A stretch of DNA of 47,673 bases from Clostridiaceae bacterium (GTDB lineage: Bacteria > Bacillota > Clostridia > Saccharofermentanales > Saccharofermentanaceae), in the NCBI GenBank assembly GCA_012729635.1, contig JAAYCT010000019.1, positions 1 to 47,673 on the forward strand. The letters are read 5' to 3'. The notes under the pieces are model-generated. The model saw nothing but the letters and a program-made list of their open reading frames with translations. It searched no databases and was not told the origin of the DNA. The position numbers and the translations under genes were made by a program. How positions within the stretch are numbered: the stretch's first letter is position 1; every line of letters starts with the position of its first letter. Below, piece after piece: positions 40,887 through 47,673 of this stretch.

Positions 40887-42158
40887 ATGAACGAAAATAT
40901 GCTCCGGGAATACGCCCGTCTGATCATTCACATCGGCGTTAATCTGCAAAAAGAACAGAAGCTCGTCATCGCGAGCCCGGTCGAGTGCGCGTTTTTCGCA
41001 CGGCTTCTGGTGTCGGAGGCATACGAGGCCGGTGCCGGGGATGTCATCCTCAACTGGCGGGATGATCATTGCGCCCGGGAACACTGGCTTCACGCGGAGG
41101 ACAGCCTTTTCGACAATGTGTATCCTTGGGACGCGCTTCAGAAGAACACGCTCGCGCGCGAGGGAGCGGCCTATATCGGAATTTCGGCCACCGATCCGGA
41201 GAACCTCCGGGGTGTCGATCCCGGGAGGCTTCGTCGTTGGGAGGTCGCGACCGGCCGGGACTTGAAGGAATTCAACCGGCTTCAGATGAATAACGGTTTT
41301 CCCTGGTGCGTCGTCTCGATTCCGATCGCGAGCTGGGCGGGAAAGGTTTTCCCGGATCGGACGGACGATGAGGCGATGGAGATGCTCTGGGCGGAGATAT
41401 TCAAGGCAGTTCGTATCACTAATGATGGCTGCGCCATCAACGATGGCGGAGCCATCAAGGACGGCGACGCGGTCCGGGAATGGCGCGATCATTGCGACCG
41501 GCTCAAGTCCCGCGCGAAAAAACTCAACGACTGCAACTTCAAAACTCTTCATTACACAAACGCGCTCGGGACGGATCTGACGATCGAAATGCCCGCGGAT
41601 CACGTGTGGCTGGCGGCGGAGGAATCTGCCGCATCCGGGGTCCCTTTTATCGCGAACATGCCCACGGAGGAGATCTTTTCCGCGCCGCGCCGGGATTCCG
41701 CAAACGGCGTGCTGGTCGCGTCCAAGCCGCTGGTTCGAAGCGGAAACATCATTGACGGAATCCGGCTGGTTTTCGAGCAAGGCAGGATCATCGAGGCGCA
41801 CGCGCAGGTTGGCGAGGAGACCCTTCTGGCCGCGATAAACGTCGACGAGGGTTCGCATTTCCTCGGTGAGATCGCGCTCGTCCCTTACGATTCGCCGATT
41901 TCTCGGAGCGGCATCCTTTTCTATAACACACTCTTTGACGAAAACGCATCGTGCCATTTCGCGTTCGGCGAAGCGTATCCGGGTTGTATCCGGGGCGGAG
42001 ACAAGATGAGCACGGAAGAATTGATCGCGCGGGGGATCAATGCGGAAAGCAGTACGCATGTGGACTTTATGATCGGCACGAAGGATCTGTCGATCGTCGG
42101 AACGACGCAGGACGGACGGAAGGTAGCGATTTTCGAAAACGGCAATTTCGCGTTCTGA
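40887..42158 (+). CDS. M29-family metalloaminopeptidase (aminopeptidase T/AmpS type)
   Basis: A 423-residue cytoplasmic metallopeptidase of the AmpS/aminopeptidase T/PepS family. It has VIASPVECAFFARLLVSEAYEAGAGDV, YIGISATDPENLRGVDP, MPTEEIFSAPRRDSANG (metal ligand Glu), DEGSHFLGEIALVP, FYNTLFDENASCHFAFGEAY and THVDFMIGTKDLSIVG in the family order. It removes N-terminal residues from peptides. The ATG follows GAGGAG. Near residues 172-190 (DGCAINDGGAIKDGDAV) there is a short tandem repeat with underlying GCCATCAA repeats, where relatives are shorter; it looks like local slippage expansion. Confidence 0.92.
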   Translation: MNENMLREYARLIIHIGVNLQKEQKLVIASPVECAFFARLLVSEAYEAGAGDVILNWRDDHCAREHWLHAEDSLFDNVYPWDALQKNTLAREGAAYIGISATDPENLRGVDPGRLRRWEVATGRDLKEFNRLQMNNGFPWCVVSIPIASWAGKVFPDRTDDEAMEMLWAEIFKAVRITNDGCAINDGGAIKDGDAVREWRDHCDRLKSRAKKLNDCNFKTLHYTNALGTDLTIEMPADHVWLAAEESAASGVPFIANMPTEEIFSAPRRDSANGVLVASKPLVRSGNIIDGIRLVFEQGRIIEAHAQVGEETLLAAINVDEGSHFLGEIALVPYDSPISRSGILFYNTLFDENASCHFAFGEAYPGCIRGGDKMSTEELIARGINAESSTHVDFMIGTKDLSIVGTTQDGRKVAIFENGNFAF

Positions 42159-42308
42159 TTCGAAAAAAGCATCTGTCGGGCTGCTTTTTCCATAAATTCC
42201 TGCTTTTCGAGAGTGATTTCTCAACCCTTGTCCGCACATTCTCACTGACGTTTCTGTAGAATGGAATCAATCGAAAAAGCCAAAACTGCACATACGGAGG
42301 GAATCATC

Positions 42309-43529
42309 GTGGAAAAGAGATCGATCGGTCGCTTTTTGGCGGCACTGCGAAAAGCAAACGGAATGACTCAGAAAACACTTGCCGAAAAATTAAACGTGTC
42401 CGACAAGTCGGTGAGTCGTTGGGAGCAGGACGAGTGCGCACCGGACCTGAGCTTGATCCCCGTGATTGCGGAGATATACGGCGTGACCTCCGACGAGATC
42501 CTCCGGGGCGAGCGAGTGCATCGCGATTCGTCGTCCGGGGAAGCGATCAGCGAGAAATCGGAAAAACAAATCGAGCGCATTATTCGAAGTTCCGTGACGC
42601 AATTTCAAGTCCGAAGTCTGATCGACGTCGGGATATCGGTCACCGGCCTTCTGGTCGCGATGATCTGCAACTTCGCCTTTTTGCGATCCCAGCTCGGCTT
42701 TTTTCTCTCCTGTGTATTCTACTTAGCGACCATTGTCGTTGAATCTGTTTTCCTGATCCTTTCTCTTTCGAAAATCAGCGGGAACGAGTTCGATGCCGAG
42801 ATTGTAATGGCCGCCAAAAGGCGCCTGGTCCGGAGCTTCGGATTCACCGTATCGGCAGCAATTTGTATGTTTGCGTTCTCCCTGCCTCTGGCGATTATGG
42901 GTGGTACGCACTGGGGACTTCTGTTCGATGAATGGCTGATTACCGGCTTAAGTCTTGGGCTCTTGGCTGTCTTAATGTGCTTAGCCGTTTCGGGCTTTGT
43001 TTCATCGGCACTTGTTAAAAAAGGGACATATTCACTTCCTGTTATCGAAACGGAGTCAAAACCCATGCTCCGTCGACTGAAAAGCAAAGTGATTATTGCG
43101 GTCACTGTCATTATATTTATTGTTCACATCGTCGGCTTCTTCTTAAGTCAGGCGAATGAAATGGGCGAGTTTACGGGCACTTCCTACGATAATTATGGTC
43201 AATTCAAGGCGTTTATGGAGTACAATCCGAACCTGGACGCAAATGATTATCCTGTCGATCATGAGGGTAACGAATACTTCACAGAAATAACAGGCGAAAA
43301 CGGAGAGGTTCTTTGCCGGTACCAGCCGAGAAACGATTCAGTCAGCGATTGGAAATATGGTTCGGGGGAAGACCGACTTCCGATCGTTGTTTATACAGAG
43401 CATGATTATAATGTCGAAAATTCAATCCGTATGGCTATTGGCACTGGGGCACTCAGTCTGACCATAGGAAGCATTGTCGCAGGTATCATCATATATCACA
43501 AAAAGCGAAAGGCGATTCTCTCTAAATAG
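42309..43529 (+). CDS. XRE-family HTH protein with membrane domain
   Basis: A 406-residue protein. The first 60 residues are a Cro/C1-type helix-turn-helix (LRKANGMTQKTLAEKLNVSDKSVSRWEQDECAPDLSLIPVIA), followed by SDEILRGE. From about 105 there are six to seven membrane helices, and between the last two a soluble loop of about 80 residues with NPNLDANDYPVDHEGNEYF. Such membrane-tethered regulators occur in Clostridia next to genes they control. I chose the GTG at 42309 after GGAGG over the ATG at 42261, which has no site. Its target is unknown. Confidence 0.85.
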   Translation: MEKRSIGRFLAALRKANGMTQKTLAEKLNVSDKSVSRWEQDECAPDLSLIPVIAEIYGVTSDEILRGERVHRDSSSGEAISEKSEKQIERIIRSSVTQFQVRSLIDVGISVTGLLVAMICNFAFLRSQLGFFLSCVFYLATIVVESVFLILSLSKISGNEFDAEIVMAAKRRLVRSFGFTVSAAICMFAFSLPLAIMGGTHWGLLFDEWLITGLSLGLLAVLMCLAVSGFVSSALVKKGTYSLPVIETESKPMLRRLKSKVIIAVTVIIFIVHIVGFFLSQANEMGEFTGTSYDNYGQFKAFMEYNPNLDANDYPVDHEGNEYFTEITGENGEVLCRYQPRNDSVSDWKYGSGEDRLPIVVYTEHDYNVENSIRMAIGTGALSLTIGSIVAGIIIYHKKRKAILSK

Positions 43530-43586
43530 TTGGCGGCCGCTGAAACAGACTCGGGAAAAGCGGGAACTCTGTTCACACTTCTTCTT

Positions 43587-44627
43587 CTACACATCGGGAA
43601 TCTTATGATGGGAATCTCTGTCTCCGTGATCACACGCTAATTCTTTCAGTTTGTTCACCTGCTCGTTGGTCCCGAGAACGATCATGGAATCTCCCTCCCG
43701 CAGTATTTCATCGGGGCCGGGATTAAAGCTCATTTTTTTCGCGTTCTTTTCCTGCAGTGCAAGAACGACCAGACCCGTTTTGTCCGGGATTCTCGCGTCC
43801 TTCAACGACTTTCCGATCAGCTCCGATCCGCCGAAAATAACGACGTCTTCCAAATCGAGAACCACATCTCCGACATGGGTGATCATGTCCAGAAAAGAAA
43901 TGACCGTCGGCCGAAGCATGATCGCCGCCATACGACGCCCGCCGATCTCGTTGGGAGAGATCGTTCGGTTCGCGCCGGCACGCATCAATTTTTCACTCGC
44001 GTGATCCTCGATCGCCCTTGATATGATATATAAGTTCTTATTCAAAAATCGCGAGGTCAGCACCGTAAACACGTTGTCCGCATCATTCGAGAGCGAACAG
44101 ATCATCCCGCGCGCTTTCATAATGCCCGCCTCCAAAAGCGTCTCTTCATCCGTCGCGTCCCCGAAGATCGTCATCACATCCCGCTTGATCAACTCGTCCA
44201 CCCGCTCCCGATTATTGTCGATCACAACAAACGGAACATTGCTCTTCTCGAATTGCCGGATCACATTCGCGCCGGTCTCTCCCGCGCCGCAAAGGATACA
44301 GTGATTGCTAAGCGTATTCATCTTATTCTTCAGCCTCCTCATGTGAACGATTTCTTTGATGTTGCCTTCGAGCAGAAATGACGCGATATTCGTAAAAATA
44401 TACCCGACAAAACTGAGCCCGAGAAAAATAACGACGATGAAAAACATTTTTGCTTCCGGCGTCATTACGGATATCTCTTTGTATCCGACGGTCGAGATCG
44501 TGATCACGGTCATGTACAGCGCATCCAGAAAAGAAGCCTGTAACAACCGGCTTTACCCGATGACTCCGATCGCCAGAATCGCAAAGAAAGCAATAAGGAT
44601 ATATATTATTTTTCGATTGTTTTTCAT
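43587..44627 (-). pseudogene. RCK-type potassium channel broken by one in-frame stop
   Basis: A two-helix ion channel with TrkA-N/TrkA-C domains. The frame starts at an ATG at 44627 behind GAGGTATTT and encodes MKNNRKIIYILIAFFAILAI, the first helix. It then meets a TAA at 44553-44555, at the position after IGVIG where relatives usually have Tyr. The same frame continues intact for 319 more residues: FLDALYMTVITISTVGY (selectivity filter TVGY), the second helix, the NAD loop CGAGETGANVIRQF and the C-terminal TrkA-C domain ending in MIVLGTNEQV. One base change (TAC or TAT to TAA) explains it. No good restart site follows. It would regulate potassium flux if functional. Confidence 0.85.
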
Positions 44628-44847
44628 AAATACCTCGAAAGAACGATCCATCATGCTCGGGAACAGCCAAACGAATTAACTTCATTGTAGCAAAAATCGA
44701 TCCGTATGGGCATGGTTCCGGTTGTTGCGAAAGCTTTTCGCTGGTATATTCCATGAGCATTCGTCATATCGAGCGGTTATAATATAAGTACAACTCTCTG
44801 CTGTTCCTCCCCGGAACACTTTCGCCCCCGCGAAAAGGACCAAGCCG

Positions 44848-45540
44848 ATGAAACTTCTTATTGCCGATGATAATCAACAGATCACATCCATTCTGGAGGA
44901 GTACGCCAAGAAAGAGGGCTACCGGACGGTCGTCGCGCATGACGGCGCGGAAGCCTTGCGGCTTTTCGCGCGCGAAAAGCCGGATGTCGTCCTTCTGGAC
45001 GTGATGATGCCTCTTAAGGACGGTTTCTCGGTGTGCCGGGAGATCCGCAAGGAAAGCAATGTTCCCATTATCATGATCACCGCGCGCGGCGAGGATTTCG
45101 AGAAGATCATGGGACTCGAGATCGGGGCGGACGACTACATCGTCAAGCCCTTTTCGCCCGGCGAGGTCATGGCGCGCATCAAGGCGATCATGCGCCGGAT
45201 CGAGCGCGAGACGGCGCAGGCGCAGGTATTTGTTTTCGACGACCTGACCGTCAATCTGGACGATTATACAGCAAGGATCAATGATCACGCCGTGCCGCTG
45301 ACCAAGAAAGAGATCGAGATCCTCTGGACGCTCGCGGCAACGAAGAACAAAGTTTTTTCGAGAGAAAATTTATTGAACACGCTGTGGGGCTACGACTACT
45401 TCGGCGACAACCGGACGGTCGACAGCCACATCAAGCGATTGCGCGCCAAGCTCGACGAGTACGCGCACCCCTCGTGGAGCATCAAGACCATCTGGGGCGT
45501 AGGCTATAAATTTGAGGTGCAAGAAGATGCCGAAGAGTAA
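44848..45540 (+). CDS. OmpR-family response regulator of a two-component system
   Basis: A 230-residue regulator. The receiver has Asp7/Asp8, the phospho-acceptor Asp51 (VVLLDVMMPLKDG), MITARGEDFEK and YIVKPF. The winged-helix domain ends with VDSHIKRLRAKLDEY and WGVGYKFE. The ATG lies eight bases after AAAGGA. It overlaps the kinase gene by 14 bases, so both are co-translated. A TATAAT lies at 44778-44783 with a weak -35. The genes it controls are not in the window. Confidence 0.94.
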   Translation: MKLLIADDNQQITSILEEYAKKEGYRTVVAHDGAEALRLFAREKPDVVLLDVMMPLKDGFSVCREIRKESNVPIIMITARGEDFEKIMGLEIGADDYIVKPFSPGEVMARIKAIMRRIERETAQAQVFVFDDLTVNLDDYTARINDHAVPLTKKEIEILWTLAATKNKVFSRENLLNTLWGYDYFGDNRTVDSHIKRLRAKLDEYAHPSWSIKTIWGVGYKFEVQEDAEE

Positions 45541-46984
45541 AATCGCCCGGAGGCTGAGCCTCTACTTTGTCGTAGCACTCCTGGTCTTCGCGATCGTCGT
45601 CGGCGCCGTTTTCCTTCTTTTGTTCCGAAACTATACCGTTTCCGTACACCGCGAAAAGCTCCGCGGCTACGCCGAGTCCCTGGCCGAATCGCTTTCCGGA
45701 CAAAGCGGCCCGGGCTCGAATCAATTCGGCCCCTACCTGCGCTTTGCCGGCGAGGTCGCCGAGGCGGATGTCTGGATCGTCGACGAGAACATGGAGCTCC
45801 TTACGATCAGCCGCGGGCAGGGAATGGCGAGCGGACGATATAATTATACCGAGCTTCCGGAAAATGCCGGCGAGCTGATCGACGAGGTTTTCGAGGGCGA
45901 AACGGCCTTTAGTGAAGACTTCAGCGGCGTTCTTTCGACCCCGACCCTCACGGTCGGCGCACCGATCACCGATTCGAAAGGCGACGTAATCGGCGCAGTC
46001 CTTCTTCACTCTCCGGTCGAGGGCACCGCCGCGGCCGTCAACCGCGGCACATGGATGCTTCTGGGCAGTCTCGTACTCGCCCTGATTGTCGCGTTCGTCC
46101 TTTCCGTCATTCTTTCCGGCTCGTTTACCCGCCCGCTCTCGAAAATGAAAACAACCGCCTTACGCCTCGCCGACGGCGATTATTCGGCGCAAAGCGGCGT
46201 CCGCCAAAACGATGAGATCGGCGAGCTGTCCGGGGTGCTTGATTCACTGGCGGTCCGCCTCGACAAGGCGGACCGGGAAAGCGCAAAGCTCGAGACGATG
46301 CGCCGGGACTTTGTCGCCAACGTCTCCCACGAGCTCAAGACCCCGGTCACCGTCATACGCGGCTCCCTCGAGGCGCTCTGCGATCAGGTCGTCACCGACC
46401 CGGAAAAGGTCGATGATTACCACCTCCGGATGCTCGACGAGTCCAAATATCTTCAGCGACTGGTCGAGGATCTTTTAGACCTCTCGCGCTTGCAAAACGC
46501 CGACTTTTCGATCGAAAAACAACCGGTCAACCTCTGTGACATCCTTTCCGACGCCGCCAAAAGCGCCTCCGCCTTGGCACGCGAGCGAAACATCCGGATT
46601 CGCACCGATTTTCAAAGTTCCTGTCTCCGGATCGAAGGTGACTACGGCCGCCTCCGGCAGATGTTTCTGGTTATATTGGATAATGCGGTCAAGTTCTCCC
46701 CTTCCGAAGCGAGCGTCGATGTTACCGCTTCGGAAGCGCGCGTTATTGTCCGTGACTATGGTCCCGGCATCGAGCCGGAACATCTTCCCTACATTTTCGA
46801 CCGCTTCTACAAGAGCCGCGACGAACGCAACAAGTCCGGAACGGGCCTGGGTCTTTCGATTGCAAAGCAAATTGCGACGCGGCACGGGATCGCCCTTACC
46901 GCACGCAATCACCCGGAAGGGGGAGCGGAGTTCGTTTTCGAGCTGCCGACTTCGACTGCAGACGCGACTCCTCCGTCCGAATAG
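45527..46984 (+). CDS. Sensor histidine kinase
   Basis: A 485-residue membrane kinase. The first helix (11-33) and second helix (about 175-197) enclose an outer sensor of 140 residues of dCache/PAS-like type (VWIVDENMELLTISRG, TLTVGAPITDSKGDVIGAVLL). HAMP follows (TRPLSKMKTTALRLADGDYS), then HisKA with His268 in FVANVSHELKTPVTV, and the ATPase domain (N box LVILDNAVKFSP, G1 VRDYGPGIEPEHLP, G2 GTGLGLSIAKQIA). The ATG at 45527 follows GAGGTG and overlaps the regulator gene. This is a complete pair with the OmpR-type regulator. The ligand is not evident. Confidence 0.94.
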   Translation: MPKSKIARRLSLYFVVALLVFAIVVGAVFLLLFRNYTVSVHREKLRGYAESLAESLSGQSGPGSNQFGPYLRFAGEVAEADVWIVDENMELLTISRGQGMASGRYNYTELPENAGELIDEVFEGETAFSEDFSGVLSTPTLTVGAPITDSKGDVIGAVLLHSPVEGTAAAVNRGTWMLLGSLVLALIVAFVLSVILSGSFTRPLSKMKTTALRLADGDYSAQSGVRQNDEIGELSGVLDSLAVRLDKADRESAKLETMRRDFVANVSHELKTPVTVIRGSLEALCDQVVTDPEKVDDYHLRMLDESKYLQRLVEDLLDLSRLQNADFSIEKQPVNLCDILSDAAKSASALARERNIRIRTDFQSSCLRIEGDYGRLRQMFLVILDNAVKFSPSEASVDVTASEARVIVRDYGPGIEPEHLPYIFDRFYKSRDERNKSGTGLGLSIAKQIATRHGIALTARNHPEGGAEFVFELPTSTADATPPSE

Positions 46985-47034
46985 CGGCACAAAAACGAAC
47001 CCTCTGCCCTTACTGAGTAATCCGTGACAAAATG

Positions 47035-47230
47035 AGCCAGCTTTCCGGTGTGAGTGAGAACCACCAGTCCGAAGAGTGAGAGCCACCTTCGCAAGAAGAT
47101 TGCTCCCAGGTTTAGGGGATGCTTGTGCGCATGGACAGTTTCCCCTGAAAGATGATTTTGAAAGCCTGAACGGAGAATCGATCGGTAATCGATTCCGAAG
47201 CGACCGAAATCGGGATCTAGTCCAGCCATT
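47035..47230 (-). mobile_element. Possible decayed IS21-like end
   Basis: On the minus strand GTGGCTCTCACTCTTCGGAC followed by TGGTGGTTCTCACTC shows the repeated GTGG-CTC-TCGGA pattern I associate with IS21-family termini. A broken frame starting near 47229 contains IDYRSILRSGF, like the first residues of an IstA transposase. No complete transposase remains. The identification is weak. Confidence 0.3.
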
Positions 47231-47309
47231 CCTGTGATTCAAACCGTTAGACAATAATCATTGCATTTTGGCGATTTTTCTCCGGCGGTCACAATACCGC
47301 CGATAGACA

Positions 47310-47376
47310 ATGAAGATCAACAGTTGCGTATCGTCATCCTTGAATGAAGATCAACAGTTGCGTATCGTCCTCCTTG
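47310..47376 (+). repeat. Two tandem copies of a 34-bp sequence
   Basis: ATGAAGATCAACAGTTGCGT and the following 14 bases occur at 47310-47343 and again at 47344-47376 with one difference (CATCC against CCTCC). A GGCGGT/ACCGCC hairpin lies just before. No gene is seen in 46985-47415. Confidence 0.9.
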
Positions 47377-47415
47377 ATGGGAATCAGAACCATTCGTCAA
47401 TGAACAGAAGTTCAA

Positions 47416-47673
47416 CCTACTCAAATGCGCTCAATTGCCGAATGAGTAGGCTCGTTAATGATAGAAATCCCGCGCCGGGTGGCAGGCGGGCCTACTCAAA
47501 TGCGCTCAACTCCCGATTGAGTAGGCTTGTTAATGATAAAAACCCCGCGCCGGCGGGGTGGCGTACCTACTCAAATGCGCTCAACTGCTGATTGAGTAGG
47601 CTCGTTAAGGATAGAAACCCCGCGCCGGGGAGCCGGCGTACCTACTCAAATGCGCTCAACTGCCGATTGAGTA
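47416..47673 (+). repeat. 75-bp tandem repeat array, runs off the window
   Basis: Units start at 47416, 47491, 47566 and 47641, each exactly 75 bp; the last is cut at the window end. Each begins CCTACTCAAATGCGCTCAA and contains TTGAGTAGG (GAGTAGG in the first), so CCTACTCAA can pair with TTGAGTAGG. On the minus strand each unit also has a GC-rich hairpin (CCCCG...CGGGG) followed by TTTCT or TTTTT, like a terminator. The period is 25 codons, and a frame stays open for two units before stopping, so coding is unlikely. Confidence 0.92.

Noticed and set aside
40869-42245. 458-residue minus-strand frame opposite the aminopeptidase
   Set aside because: Arg/His-rich shadow of a well-supported gene with a clear ribosome binding site; no family features.
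47310-47591. Repeat protein with YSNALN...RLSRLVND units
   Set aside because: The frame closes in the third unit and lacks a ribosome binding site; the 25-codon period alone is not enough.
47416-47673. CRISPR array
   Set aside because: The whole 75-bp unit is repeated; there are no unique spacers and no cas genes.

Overview
The window looks like a chromosomal segment of a Gram-positive, endospore-lineage bacterium (Bacillota, Clostridia-like). Supporting signs are strong AGGAGG-type ribosome binding sites, a spore photoproduct lyase family enzyme, several lipoproteins with Gram-positive lipoboxes, an LTA-synthase-type sulfatase, TTG and GTG starts, and BlaI/M56 and XRE/membrane regulators. 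No ribosomal RNA, phage or CRISPR locus was seen. Gene names come from motif recognition only; no database was searched.

Layout. 1-2605: eroded accessory DNA on the minus strand. It holds a lipoprotein running off the left edge, a truncated and frameshifted second copy of it, a small likely immunity gene, and the 3' end of an Rhs gene with its toxin-like tip. 2606-7145: a membrane protein, a PAS-GGDEF diguanylate cyclase, and an overlapping operon of a nucleosidase-like protein, an SPL-family radical SAM enzyme and an SDR. 7162-13381: a tiny membrane protein and a four-gene minus-strand operon (lipoprotein, M56/BlaR1-like sensor with a propeller-like outer domain, BlaI-type repressor, membrane-anchored GDPD). 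This operon is read from a promoter with an embedded palindrome. 13484-20757: TspO/MBR-like protein, carboxynorspermidine synthase-like enzyme, uridine-kinase-like protein, a tail-anchored protein, a second PAS-GGDEF protein and an LTA-synthase-like sulfatase. 21090-25192: nucleobase permease with a structured leader, a small cysteine-bearing protein, and a sodium:solute symporter with its small partner. 25300-27547: trmL and a Na/Pi cotransporter. 27651-29314: a stand-alone reverse transcriptase with about 380 nt of hairpin-rich non-coding DNA directly upstream on the same strand. 29315-36990: rhodanese lipoprotein, a complete sugar ABC transporter (binding protein, double ATPase, permease) with a LacI-type regulator, an unrecognised protein and a LURP-one-related protein. 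37244-40810: orphan response regulator and two tRNA-Ser genes (UGA, GCU). Each tRNA is followed by its terminator, an inverted copy of its own T arm, a shared core and a second copy of its 3' end; three palindromic repeats of about 90 bp lie nearby. A FAD/NAD(P) oxidoreductase sits between the two tRNA loci. 40887-46984: M29 aminopeptidase, XRE/membrane regulator, a potassium channel gene broken by one in-frame stop, and an OmpR-type two-component system. 46985-47673: a decayed possible IS21-like end and two tandem arrays (34 bp and 75 bp periods), the second running out of the window.

The strongest candidates for something new are the reverse transcriptase with its structured upstream RNA, the tRNA-Ser flanking elements, the 75-bp array whose minus-strand units each contain a switchable hairpin and a terminator-like hairpin, and the BlaR1-like sensor in which the penicillin-binding domain is replaced by a propeller-like domain.
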